Under the pieces are notes generated by a model. The model ran no database searches and was not told the origin of the DNA. It worked only from the letters and a program-made list of their open reading frames with translations. Shown here piece after piece: positions 37,192 to 45,646 of a stretch of 64,000 nucleotides of DNA. The translations under genes were made by a program, and so were the position numbers. Each line of letters starts with the position of its first letter. The first letter of the stretch is position 1. Source of the DNA: Paraburkholderia bannensis NBRC 103871 (lineage in GTDB: Bacteria > Pseudomonadota > Gammaproteobacteria > Burkholderiales > Burkholderiaceae); assembly GCF_000685015.1 (NCBI RefSeq), contig NZ_BAYA01000007.1, positions 62,001-126,000 on the forward strand, given 5' to 3'.

Positions 37192-37587
37192 TCATGCTTC
37201 ATGCAATGCAGGCGCGAGCACGGCGTTGCGATAGTGGTCGTACACGCGCTCGCGCTCCTCGCTGGCGAGCTGGCGCTTCTCCGTGAGCTTGAGCATGCGA
37301 TGCCGGTCTGCACCGAGCGTGGCGTAATAACGCTCCGAATGCAGGCGCCTGAAGCGTGTATAGAAGTCGGGGCCGGGCAGGCCCGAATCGGTCGCGAGCA
37401 ACGAAGCGTAATCGGCCACGTGCGGCTCGCACAATGCAGCCGCCGCGGTTTCGAGCATCTCGTAGCGCTCGCGCAGCGGCACCTCCTGCGCGAACAGCGC
37501 GTGAAATGCGCCATAGGGCACGAGCCCGCGCCGGCCAGCCGCCCGTCGCAGCATCCGTTCAACCTTGTCGTCGAGTTCCTTGTTCAT
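37192..37587 (-). CDS. Conserved-looking hypothetical protein, helical
   Basis: A 131-residue protein starting MNKELDDKVERMLRR. It is rich in Arg, Glu and Leu and predicted mostly helical, with no signal peptide, membrane helix or Cys pairs. Segments such as RGLVPYGAFHALFA and LPGPDFYTRFRRLHSERYYATL look constrained. I do not recognise the family. It is a single gene, 100 bp after the secreted two-module protein gene in the other direction of transcription order, and upstream lies an AT-richer gap. Confidence 0.65.
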   Translation of the reverse strand: MNKELDDKVERMLRRAAGRRGLVPYGAFHALFAQEVPLRERYEMLETAAAALCEPHVADYASLLATDSGLPGPDFYTRFRRLHSERYYATLGADRHRMLKLTEKRQLASEERERVYDHYRNAVLAPALHEA

Positions 37588-38284
37588 CCCCAATAGCCGT
37601 CAAGCGGTTCGCAGCGAGGTCGTGGATCGGATCACGGGATCACGATACCGGCCTTGCCCGTCCCGTCGGTTGAACGATAACCGGACTGCATAACAAGCCA
37701 TAACTGCGCATAAACACGCATAGCGAAATGCGCAATTAAGCGAATCCGGCAAACCTGTTTATCCGAATCGACAAGCGTGCTTAATTCCATTCATACCGAT
37801 TCGGAAAAGGCATTCTGCACAAATTTTCCGATTCGATCTCTTTAAGTGTGCCATTGCTGTGCATTCGCCACGTTAAAAAGGATTGCAAACGTTATAAAGT
37901 TTGCCGATTGGGTCTGATCATTACGCAAATACCCCCCTGAACCCGGCATTGTTGAGTGAACCGGACACGATCATTTTTTCCGATAGACCAGGAAAAACGC
38001 TAAGTCAAGCAGACTATTTTTCCGCCAGCTATACACAATCCATACAAAAACAATTATTAATATCCGCTGCGGGACAACCTGGGCCACGTGCCAGTGAAGC
38101 ACTCCGGGCAATACCGCAAGCGCCCCGCGTGGGCGCCTCGTTTCGCCGTCCGCGATGGCCCCGCATTACGCAACAGACGTGCAGGACCGTAGCAAGCGAC
38201 TAGACCCGCATGCACTGAGAGGGTTGACTGGAGCGGCGCTTCCGTAAGCCGCATGACCGGAATCTTTCGTTGACGAGTGATCAC
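37588..38284. other. AT-richer, gene-free stretch
   Basis: About 700 bp without a convincing gene. From roughly 37670 to 38070 base composition falls well below the rest of the window. It contains repeated ATTCGG/CCGATTCGG-like words, poly-A tracts, and a dyad GCAAAC-N8-GTTTGC (37885-37904) centred on TATAAA. A 100-codon TTG-start frame at 37901-38203 looks non-coding. It lies next to the transposase-type HTH gene and may be the remnant of an inserted element. Confidence 0.55.
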
Positions 38285-38689
38285 ATGCTTACCAGAACCG
38301 AGAACTTGCCAAGCGTCGCGCGCCGAATGGCTGCCGGCCAGATGTTGGTGGATGGTGCGACGGTGAATGCCGTGGCCGACTCCTTGCACCTCTCCGCCCA
38401 GACGGTGCGCCGTTACAAAACCATCGTCGAGGACGGCGGGCTCACTGCGCTTCAGCAGATGAGCGTGGGCGGCCGTCCATCGGTACTCGACCAGGCCGCA
38501 TTAGGCTGGATCGCAGGCGCGTTGCACGGCTCCGCCCGTGAGCACGGCTTCCCCAGCGACGCCTGGACCAACAGCCGCGTGCGCGAACTGATCGGCAGGC
38601 AATTTGGCGTGCATTATTCGCGCGTCTATACCTGGCAGATCGTGTCGAACCTGGGGCTGGGGCACCGCCTGTCGAAATCGGCGCGCTAA
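38285..38689 (+). CDS. Stand-alone transposase-type (IS630-like) helix-turn-helix protein without DDE domain
   Basis: The 134-residue product has two helix-turn-helix units. The first is ARRMAAGQMLVDGATVNAVADSLHLSAQTVRRYKTIVEDGGLTAL (landmark HLSAQTVRRYK, residues about 38-48); the second, WTNSRVRELIGRQFGVHYSRVYTWQIVSNLGL, is the winged-HTH-33 type of IS630 transposases. It ends cleanly at GHRLSKSAR where an IS630 transposase would enter its DDE nuclease, and no DDE remnant follows. So it is either a truncated element or a domesticated DNA-binding protein. I saw no terminal repeats. Confidence 0.75.
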   Translation: MLTRTENLPSVARRMAAGQMLVDGATVNAVADSLHLSAQTVRRYKTIVEDGGLTALQQMSVGGRPSVLDQAALGWIAGALHGSAREHGFPSDAWTNSRVRELIGRQFGVHYSRVYTWQIVSNLGLGHRLSKSAR

Positions 38690-38700
38690 AGGCGCGCAGT

Positions 38701-40338
38701 TCAGGCCGCAGGCGGCACGAGCGCCTCGCCGGCCCATTCTTTCGCACGTACCTGGTTGCGCCCCGCCGACTTCGCTTCGTAAAGAAGCACGTCGGCGGCG
38801 GCCAGCAATTGCGCGCCGCTGCCGCCGTCGCTGGCTGAGCCATGCACCGGCGGCGCGCAGCTCGCACAGCCCACGCTCACCGTGACCCGGCCATAGCGCG
38901 AACCGCTATGCGAGAGATTGGCCGCCTCCACGCGACGCCGGATCTTTTCGGCGATCTTGCGCGCGTCTTCCAGCGGCGTACCGGGCAGCACGACCGCGAA
39001 CTCTTCGCCGCCGTAACGCGCCGTCATGTCCGATGCGCGCCGCGTGCCCGAGGCGATGCGTTCGGCCACTAGCGCGAGCACTTCGTCGCCCGCGGCGTGG
39101 CCGTAGGTGTCGTTGAAGTTCTTGAAGTGGTCGATATCGAAGAACAGCACCGCAAGCGGCTGTTGCGAGCGCACTGCGCGCCGCCATTCGCCAATCAGGC
39201 GTTCATCAAGCGCGCGACGGTTCGCGAGGCCCGTTAGCGGGTCGGTCAGCGCGAGGCGCTGCAACGCCGCTTGCGCGAGCATCTTGTCGCGCAGGGCGAA
39301 AGCCAGGATCCATGACACCGCGACCCACGCGCCGCCAAACATCGTCGTCATCGCCAGCGCGAACCACGAGCGGCGCCGCCAGCTAGCAAGAATATCGTCG
39401 ACGGCAGGCGCCACGCCCACGATGATCGGCAGCTTGCCCACGTGCGCGTAGGTATAGACGCGCTCCACGCCGTCCGCCTCCGAATGGGCCGTGAAGGTTC
39501 CCGCGTCGTGCTGCGAGATGACCCGGTAGTTGTGCCAGCTCGCATAATTCGCGCCGATGCCCAGCGGCATCATCGGCTTGCTCGCGAGCAGCGTGCCGTC
39601 CTGCATGATGATGAAGACGCCGCCACGCTGCCCCACGTCGATGCGCTCGACCAGTTGCTGGAAATACTCGACCCGCACGCCGAGCAGCGCGGCACCCGCG
39701 AACGCCCCATCGGGCGCATCGATGCGCCGTGACAGTCCGATCGACAGCACGCCCTGGCGCAGCCTGGATAGATAGGGCTTCGAAATAAACAGCCCTGCAT
39801 GAGGATCGCGTTGCTGCGCAACGAAGTAGTCGCGATCGGCAAACGATATGCCGGGCGCCAGCACGCCGCTTTGCGAAGCCTTCACATGCCCTTGTGCATC
39901 CAGCACATACGCGCCGCCCAGATACGAGGCCGCCGTCGCACGGTCGAACAGCATGCGCTGGCGCAGCGCGTCGGGCAGCCCCCAGGTCTGCGCCTGCTGT
40001 GCGCCCGAGACCACCGCATGCAGCGAGAGATCGTAAAGCTCGACATTGCGCGCGATATCGCTTGAGACGATCCGCACGATGTTCGACGAATTCTCGGCGG
40101 CATGGCGCAGTTCCTCGGCGCGGCCGTCGTAGAGCGCGGCATAGGTCAGTCCCGCCATCACCGTGGCGGTCATCGTGCCGGCCCACGCCGCAAAAAAAGG
40201 ATATTCGCCGATCAGCCCGGTGACATCCTTGCCGCGCGCGAACAGCCAGCGCCGGGCCCGCAGCCGCCAGCCCGCAGCGAACGCGCGCCCGGACGGCTCC
40301 TGCGCCGCCTCCTGTTCATCGATAGGACGATCCGCCAA
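38701..40338 (-). CDS. Membrane diguanylate cyclase with periplasmic Cache-type sensor
   Basis: The enzyme makes cyclic-di-GMP from two GTP. The 545 residues have a first membrane helix (about 48-68), a periplasmic dCache-like domain to about 325, a second helix (about 330-352) and a C-terminal GGDEF domain. The active site reads GGEEF (443-447), a functional variant, and R434-A-S-D437 five residues before it is a complete inhibitory I-site. DPLTGLANRRALD and FDIDHFKNFNDTYGH are intact, so it should be active and product-inhibited. It faces the HTH gene end to end with 11 bp between. The sensed ligand is unknown. Confidence 0.92.
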   Translation of the reverse strand: MADRPIDEQEAAQEPSGRAFAAGWRLRARRWLFARGKDVTGLIGEYPFFAAWAGTMTATVMAGLTYAALYDGRAEELRHAAENSSNIVRIVSSDIARNVELYDLSLHAVVSGAQQAQTWGLPDALRQRMLFDRATAASYLGGAYVLDAQGHVKASQSGVLAPGISFADRDYFVAQQRDPHAGLFISKPYLSRLRQGVLSIGLSRRIDAPDGAFAGAALLGVRVEYFQQLVERIDVGQRGGVFIIMQDGTLLASKPMMPLGIGANYASWHNYRVISQHDAGTFTAHSEADGVERVYTYAHVGKLPIIVGVAPAVDDILASWRRRSWFALAMTTMFGGAWVAVSWILAFALRDKMLAQAALQRLALTDPLTGLANRRALDERLIGEWRRAVRSQQPLAVLFFDIDHFKNFNDTYGHAAGDEVLALVAERIASGTRRASDMTARYGGEEFAVVLPGTPLEDARKIAEKIRRRVEAANLSHSGSRYGRVTVSVGCASCAPPVHGSASDGGSGAQLLAAADVLLYEAKSAGRNQVRAKEWAGEALVPPAA

Positions 40339-40552
40339 GTACGCAATCCTCCGACAAAACGCCGCTCGTTGCGGCCTTTTTTACCGTTTGCGCCAGTCCT
40401 TCGGCACGGCTTGCACGCCGATGTCATCAATCCGTCACGCATGCTCCGCATGATCGGGAGCGTTGCTTTCACCGCCGCTTTCGAAGCGGTTTCGACTGAA
40501 CAAATCCCCCTGTTGTCCTCTCACACCCGCTACACACAGGAGCCTGCTCGTC

Positions 40553-42142
40553 ATGCCGGATCTTTCCCTGTCACCGCAGCCGGGCGCCGCGCCCGCGCGC
40601 GGTCGTAACGCGAGCCTGCTCGTTTTCCTGCTTGTCATCGCCGCCGGCGCCGTCTACGTAGGCATGCATCTCGCCGACGATCTCTCACCCGTGCGCGAAA
40701 GCTCCGCCTTGCCCTGGCTGCTGCTCGGCTTTGCCCTGCTGATCGCGCTGGGCTTCGAATTCGTGAACGGCTTCCACGATACCGCGAATGCCGTTGCGAC
40801 CGTCATCTACACGCATTCGCTGTCGCCCAATCTCGCCGTGATCTGGTCGGGCGCGTGGAACTTCCTCGGCGTGCTGACTTCGACCGGGGCCGTGGCCTTC
40901 GGCATCCTGCAGTTGCTGCCTGTCGAACTGATCCTGCAAGTGGGCAGCAGCGCGGGCTTCGCCATGGTGTTCGCGCTGCTGATCGCCGCCATCATCTGGA
41001 ACCTGGGCACGTGGTATTTCGGCCTGCCGTCGTCGAGCTCGCACACGCTGATTGGCTCGATCATCGGCGTGGGCCTGATGAACCAGATGATGCACGGCGC
41101 CAACGGCACGAGCGGCGTGGACTGGAGCCAGGCGATGGGCGTCGGCAAGTCGCTGCTGTTCTCGCCGATCGTGGGCTTCCTGCTGGCCGCGCTGCTGCTG
41201 CTCGTGCTCAAGGCGCTCGTGAAGGTGCCGGCGCTCTATAGCGAGCCCAAGGGCAACGAGCCGCCGCCGTTCTGGATCCGCGCGCTGCTGATCCTCACCT
41301 GCACGGGCGTCTCGTTCGCGCATGGCTCGAACGACGGCCAGAAGGGCATGGGTCTCATCATGCTGATCCTGATTGGCACGGTGCCGACGGCTTACGCGCT
41401 CAACAAGGCCGTGACGCCCGCCGAGACGCAGACCTTCATCGCCGTCGCCCACGAAGCCGCGAACACGCTGAACAAGTACGCGAACGGCGTGGCCGCCCCC
41501 GCCGATGCGCGCGCGGAAGTGGAGCGCTTTGTCGGCTCGCGCACGCAAACGCCCGCCACGGTGCCCGCGCTCGCCGCGCTGTCCAACCAGGTGGGCGAAC
41601 AGGTTGGCGGCTACGGATCGATCTCGCAGGTGCCGCAATCGGTGGTCGATAACGTGCGCAACAACATGTACCTGACTTCCGAAGCGATCCGCCTGATGGA
41701 CAAGTCGAAGCAGCCCGCCTTCTCGCCCGCTGACGCCAAGGCCATCGACAACTTCAAGGCGCAAACCGATCACGCGACCAAGTTCATCCCGACGTGGGTG
41801 AAGGTGGCGGTGGCGATCGCGCTGGGCCTGGGCACGATGGTGGGCTGGAAGCGCATCGTCGTGACGGTGGGCGAACGCATCGGCAAGACGCACCTGACCT
41901 ACGGCCAGGGCGCGAGCGCCGAACTCGTTGCGATGGCAACGATTGGCGCCGCCGACGTCTACGGCCTGCCGGTCTCGACCACGCACGTCCTGTCCTCGGG
42001 CGTGGCGGGCACGATGGCCGCGAACGGCTCGGGCCTGCAATGGAACACGGTGCGCAGCCTCGTGCTCGCCTGGGTGCTCACGCTGCCGGTGTCGATCGCC
42101 CTGGCTGGCGCGCTGTACTGGGTGTTCCGCCACGTGTTCTGA
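40553..42142 (+). CDS. pit: Inorganic phosphate transporter, Pit family
   Basis: Pit carriers import metal-phosphate with protons. The 529-residue protein has about ten membrane helices, the duplicated family signature GFEFVNGFHDTANAVATVIYT (first copy) and SFAHGSNDGQKGMG (second), and STTHVLSSGVAGTMAANGSG near the end. A long soluble loop, about residues 280-415, is as in PitA. I start at the ATG of MPDLSLSPQPG, with AGGAG ten bases ahead; the frame extends 30 codons further without support. It is convergent with a polyphosphate kinase 2 gene. Confidence 0.93.
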   Translation: MPDLSLSPQPGAAPARGRNASLLVFLLVIAAGAVYVGMHLADDLSPVRESSALPWLLLGFALLIALGFEFVNGFHDTANAVATVIYTHSLSPNLAVIWSGAWNFLGVLTSTGAVAFGILQLLPVELILQVGSSAGFAMVFALLIAAIIWNLGTWYFGLPSSSSHTLIGSIIGVGLMNQMMHGANGTSGVDWSQAMGVGKSLLFSPIVGFLLAALLLLVLKALVKVPALYSEPKGNEPPPFWIRALLILTCTGVSFAHGSNDGQKGMGLIMLILIGTVPTAYALNKAVTPAETQTFIAVAHEAANTLNKYANGVAAPADARAEVERFVGSRTQTPATVPALAALSNQVGEQVGGYGSISQVPQSVVDNVRNNMYLTSEAIRLMDKSKQPAFSPADAKAIDNFKAQTDHATKFIPTWVKVAVAIALGLGTMVGWKRIVVTVGERIGKTHLTYGQGASAELVAMATIGAADVYGLPVSTTHVLSSGVAGTMAANGSGLQWNTVRSLVLAWVLTLPVSIALAGALYWVFRHVF

Positions 42143-42186
42143 CCTGCCCCGGCCGGGTCGGCCAGGTCGGCCGGGATCGGTGCAAT

Positions 42187-42224
42187 AAAAAAAGCCGCGT
42201 CTCTTAAGGAGGCGCGGCTTTTTT
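42187..42224. terminator. Bidirectional terminator between pit and ppk2
   Basis: Stem AAAAAAAGCCGCG / CGCGGCTTTTTT, arms 42187-42199 and 42213-42224, with T-runs on both strands. It serves the convergent pit and ppk2 genes. Confidence 0.93.
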
Positions 42225-42243
42225 CGTTGCGATGACAACGAGA

Positions 42244-43179
42244 TCAGTAAAGCTCCGGCACGAACATGTTTTCCGGCACCGGCTGGCGAATATAGTCCGG
42301 ATGATGCACGCGCGCGGGCAGCGTCACCTGCGGATGCTCGATCTCGTGATACGGCACCTGGCTGAGCAGGTGGCTGATGCAGTTCAGGCGCGCGCGCTTC
42401 TTGTCGACGCCCTGCACGACCCACCACGGCGCTTCCGGAATATGCGAGCGTTGCAGCATCGCTTCCTTGACGTGCGTGTACGCTTCCCAGCGGCGACGGC
42501 TTTCGAGATCCATCGGCGAAAGCTTCCACTGCTTGAGCGGATCGTCGATCCGGCTCTGGAAGCGCACTTCCTGCTCGTCGTCGGTAATCGAGAACCAGTA
42601 CTTGACGATCTGGATGCCGCTGCGCACCAGCATCTTTTCGAATTCCGGCACCGAGCGGAAGAACTCTTCGTACTCGTCGTCGGAGCAGAAGTTCATCACG
42701 CGCTCGACGCCCGCGCGGTTGTACCAGCTACGGTCGAACAGCACCATTTCGCCGCCCGCCGGCAGATGCTGGACATAGCGCTGGAAATACCACTGCGTGC
42801 GCTCGCGGTTGTTCGGCGCGGGCAGCGCGGCCACGCGGCACATCCGCGGGTTCAGGCGCTGCGTGATGCGCTTGATGACGCCGCCCTTGCCCGCCGCATC
42901 GCGACCTTCGAAGATCACGACGAGCCGGTGGCCCGTGCTGACGATCCAGTCCTGCATCTTCACGAGTTCGCCTTGCAGGCGGATCAGCTCGCGGAAATAG
43001 ACGCGGCGCAGCGCGCGCGCTTCGTCGCTGATTTCGAGCCCGCCGTCCTGCCGACGGTCGTCGATTTCCATTTCGAGCTCTTCGTCGTAGGCGTCGATGA
43101 GTTCTTCGTTGAGACGGCGACGGCGCTCGCGTTCGGCTTCCGCGCTGTCCTCTAGCCCTGCGCGATCCATTTCGTTCAT
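42244..43179 (-). CDS. ppk2: Polyphosphate kinase 2
   Basis: PPK2 enzymes transfer phosphate between polyphosphate and nucleotides. The 311-residue single-domain protein has Walker A GRDAAGKGG (92-100), Walker B-like MVLFDRSWYNRAGVE (146-160) and the lid/arginine region VRFQSRIDDPLKQWKLSPMD. The size fits the one-domain PPK2 class; which nucleotide it prefers cannot be told from sequence. AGGAG six bases before the ATG at 43179 supports the start. An acidic-basic N-terminal extension of about 50 residues precedes the core. It ends facing the phosphate transporter. Confidence 0.94.
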   Translation of the reverse strand: MNEMDRAGLEDSAEAERERRRRLNEELIDAYDEELEMEIDDRRQDGGLEISDEARALRRVYFRELIRLQGELVKMQDWIVSTGHRLVVIFEGRDAAGKGGVIKRITQRLNPRMCRVAALPAPNNRERTQWYFQRYVQHLPAGGEMVLFDRSWYNRAGVERVMNFCSDDEYEEFFRSVPEFEKMLVRSGIQIVKYWFSITDDEQEVRFQSRIDDPLKQWKLSPMDLESRRRWEAYTHVKEAMLQRSHIPEAPWWVVQGVDKKRARLNCISHLLSQVPYHEIEHPQVTLPARVHHPDYIRQPVPENMFVPELY

Positions 43180-43358
43180 GGCGACTCTCCTCTTTCGATG
43201 AATGGCAACCCGCGGCGCTCGCGCTTCGCGTGCATCCCGGCATCGGATGTATCGCGCGCAGACGGACACGGCCACGCGCCACTATCGGCGCTACGGGTGT
43301 CACACATATTTCAAATGCATGAATGCGGGCCATACGACCCGATCGACTGCAAACTGCC

Positions 43359-43739
43359 TCAACCCAGCGGTCTGGCGAAGCTCAATTCATGGCCATCCGG
43401 ATCGAGCACATGGAAATAACGCTCGCCCCACGGCGCATCCTGCGGTGCGAATTCAGGCGTGAGGCCCGCTGCGACGACCTGCTCGTAAAAGGCGTCGACA
43501 TCCGAGACATACAAAATCACGCGGCCCCAGCCGTCGACCTTGCCGTGCGGCCCTTCAAGCAGGTTCAGGAAGCACGCCGGCCCGATCTCGCCCAGCACGA
43601 ACGACGCAAATCCAGCAATCGACGGGCCAGGTTTGTGTGCGAAACCCAGCGCCTCGTAAAAGCGCACCGAACGCGCCATGTCGCTCACGGTGAGCGTCAC
43701 GGCGCTCAGGGATTCGATACGCGCGGTGGGCGGGTTCAT
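43359..43739 (-). CDS. VOC-family (glyoxalase-fold) protein
   Basis: A 126-residue VOC-fold protein: LSAVTLTVSDMARSVRFYEALGF is the first module and VILYVSDVDAFYEQVVAAGL with RYFHVLDPDGHELSFARPLG the second, ending in the metal-type E/D-G-H-E motif. This branch includes glyoxalase I-like and resistance proteins of mostly unknown substrate. GGAGG precedes the ATG. It stands alone between ppk2 and lldR. Confidence 0.87.
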   Translation of the reverse strand: MNPPTARIESLSAVTLTVSDMARSVRFYEALGFAHKPGPSIAGFASFVLGEIGPACFLNLLEGPHGKVDGWGRVILYVSDVDAFYEQVVAAGLTPEFAPQDAPWGERYFHVLDPDGHELSFARPLG

Positions 43740-43892
43740 GGCCTTGCCTCCTTGTTGTCGGTTTGTCGTGCCGGCCCCTTCGCCTCATCGCGTCTCGTTC
43801 AGGCCGTATTCCTGCCGACTTTAGCAGTCTTTGCCCGCTATAAGCCGCCTGGCCGTCGCCTGGTCGTCGCTTGTCCGCCGCCCGGTCGTCAC

Positions 43893-44705
43893 TCAGCCGC
43901 CACTGGTGCGCCGGGCTCGGCGCTTCGGGCTCGGCTTCGGCGGCGCGCCGACCGGCCACGTCGCGCGCTCACTGGTAGGGCCAGTTTCGAGCAAGCCGCT
44001 CTCCTCACCCACGCGCGCCCGCACGAAATCGATATGCGTCTGCATCGCCGTGCGCGCTTCCTCGGGACGGCGCGAGAGGATCGCGTCGCACAGCGTACGG
44101 TGTTGCAGCAGCAGCAGGCCGGACGCGTCTTCCGTCTGCTCGCGCAGACCCGTGCCGTTGATGGTGATGTGTTCGCGCAGCACGCCCAGCACGCTCGTGT
44201 GCAAGTGCAGGAACATCGCGTTGTGCGACGCCTGGGCGATGACTTCGTGGAGCTTCGCATCGGCGTCGGCTTCCGCGCTCTTGTCGTCGCTGTTGCGCGT
44301 GCGCTCCAGTTCGTCCATCAACTCGCGGATGCGCGCGAGGTCGTCGTCGCTCGCGCGCAGCGCTGCGAAATAGGCGGTCGCGCCTTCCAGCACCCGGCGA
44401 AATTCGAGGATGTCGTCACGCAGCGCCGGATGATCGGCCACCAGCTGGCCCCACGGCGAAGCAAAGCCCGTGCGCAGTTGATCGGTGACGAACACGCCCG
44501 AGCCCGCACGGCTCGCAACAAGACCGCGCGCGGCGAGGCGCTGGATCGCCTCGCGCACCGTGTTGCGGGCGACGCCGTAGTCCTGCGCCAGCATGCGCTC
44601 GGACGGCAGCTTCTCGCCCGCGCGCCACGTGCCGTCGAGCAGCGCGGTCTCCATGCGCCGCATGACCGTTTCGACGCGCCCATGCGCGCCAGCCCTGTCC
44701 CTCAT
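43893..44705 (-). CDS. lldR: FadR-branch GntR regulator of the lactate genes (LldR-like)
   Basis: LldR-type proteins repress L-lactate genes and are released by lactate. The 270 residues have a GntR winged helix (GEKLPSERMLAQDYGVARNTVREAIQRLAARGLV) and an all-helical FCD ligand domain with the usual metal-binding His/Asp positions (HEVIAQASHNAMFLHL, LLQHRTLCDAILSR). A basic, Pro-rich tail of about 30 residues is extra. It diverges from lutA; the perfect TGGT-N3-ACCA palindrome between them is the expected site. The start at 44705 is chosen over a 30-codon extension that would run into the operator. Confidence 0.9.
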   Translation of the reverse strand: MRDRAGAHGRVETVMRRMETALLDGTWRAGEKLPSERMLAQDYGVARNTVREAIQRLAARGLVASRAGSGVFVTDQLRTGFASPWGQLVADHPALRDDILEFRRVLEGATAYFAALRASDDDLARIRELMDELERTRNSDDKSAEADADAKLHEVIAQASHNAMFLHLHTSVLGVLREHITINGTGLREQTEDASGLLLLQHRTLCDAILSRRPEEARTAMQTHIDFVRARVGEESGLLETGPTSERATWPVGAPPKPSPKRRARRTSGG

Positions 44706-44744
44706 TGCCTGTCCCCGAGCCTCAATCCGATGAGGCGAAAACCC

Positions 44745-44759
44745 ACTGGTACAACCAGT
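44745..44759. promoter_or_regulatory. LldR-type operator
   Basis: ACTGGT-ACA-ACCAGT is a perfect 15-bp palindrome of the TGGT-N3-ACCA form known for LldR/PdhR-type regulators. It directly abuts the -35 of the lutA promoter and lies 40 bp upstream of the lldR start. Confidence 0.82.
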
Positions 44760-44788
44760 TTGATCCCTTCGCCCGAAGCGGGAATTAT
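44760..44788 (+). promoter_or_regulatory. Candidate promoter for lutACB
   Basis: TTGATC (44760-44765), 17-bp spacer, AATTAT (44783-44788), about 45 bp before lutA. The adjoining palindrome would let a bound repressor block RNA polymerase. Confidence 0.65.
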
Positions 44789-44833
44789 GCGCCACAAACC
44801 AGCCGATCCGCGCCTACAGAGATACAGCGAGAC

Positions 44834-45646
44834 ATGAAGCCACGGACTTACCCCACCGGCCCCCGCCCCACCGACGTCTACCTGTTCGCGACCTGCCTCG
44901 TTGACCTGTTCGTGCCCCAGGCGGGCCTGGATGCCGTCAAGCTGCTCGAACGCGAAGGCCTCACGGTGCACTTCCCGCGCGGCCAGAGCTGCTGCGGCCA
45001 ACCCGCGTACAGCAGCGGCAACCCGCGCCAGGCGCGCGAAGTCGCCCGCGCCCAGCTCGGCCTGTTCGAGCAGCCCTGGCCGGTCATCGTACCGTCGGGC
45101 TCGTGCGCAGGCATGATGCGGCACCACTGGCCCGCCCTGTTCGAAGGCGACGATCAAGCCGACGGCCGCGACGCCGCACGCGCCGAATCCATCGCCGGAC
45201 GCGTCTACGAACTGACCGAATTTCTCGTGCGCGTGCTGGGCATCGATCTTGGCCTGAACGGCACTTACGGCGACGCCGCGAGCCAGCAACCCGAGGAGCG
45301 CGTGGTGCTGCACACCTCGTGCGGCGCGCGCCGTGAAATGGGCACGCGCGTGCATGGCGTCGAAGCCGTCGACGCACTGCCGGGCGTCACCCGCATCGAC
45401 CACGAGCGCGAATCCGAATGCTGCGGCTTTGGCGGCACGTTCTCGCTCAAGCACCCCGACATTTCCGGCGCAATGGTCGCCGACAAGATCGCCTCGGCGT
45501 GCGCGACGGGCTGCAACCGGCTGGTTTCCGCCGACTGCGGCTGCCTGCTCAACATCGGCCACGCCGCCGAGCGCAAGGGCGCACCTTTGGCCGTCGAACA
45601 TCTCGCCTCGTTCCTGTGGCGCCGCACCGGCGGGGAGGCCGCATGA
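44834..45646 (+). CDS. lutA: L-lactate utilisation protein LutA (LldE), iron-sulfur/CCG-domain subunit
   Basis: LutA is part of the LutABC complex, which oxidises L-lactate to pyruvate without the flavin LldD enzyme. The 270 residues have two cysteine-rich CCG domains: QSCCGQPAYSSGN with PSGSCAGMMRHHWP, and HTSCGARREMG with ESECCGFGGTFSLKHPDIS and SADCGCLLNIGH. The ATG of MKPRTYPTGP is used. The stop overlaps the start of lutC (ATGA). It is the first gene of the operon. Confidence 0.93.
   Translation: MKPRTYPTGPRPTDVYLFATCLVDLFVPQAGLDAVKLLEREGLTVHFPRGQSCCGQPAYSSGNPRQAREVARAQLGLFEQPWPVIVPSGSCAGMMRHHWPALFEGDDQADGRDAARAESIAGRVYELTEFLVRVLGIDLGLNGTYGDAASQQPEERVVLHTSCGARREMGTRVHGVEAVDALPGVTRIDHERESECCGFGGTFSLKHPDISGAMVADKIASACATGCNRLVSADCGCLLNIGHAAERKGAPLAVEHLASFLWRRTGGEAA

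Noticed and set aside
37901..38203. Plus-strand 100-codon TTG-start frame in the AT-richer gap
   Set aside because: There is no ribosome site or domain, and composition changes abruptly within it; it looks non-coding.
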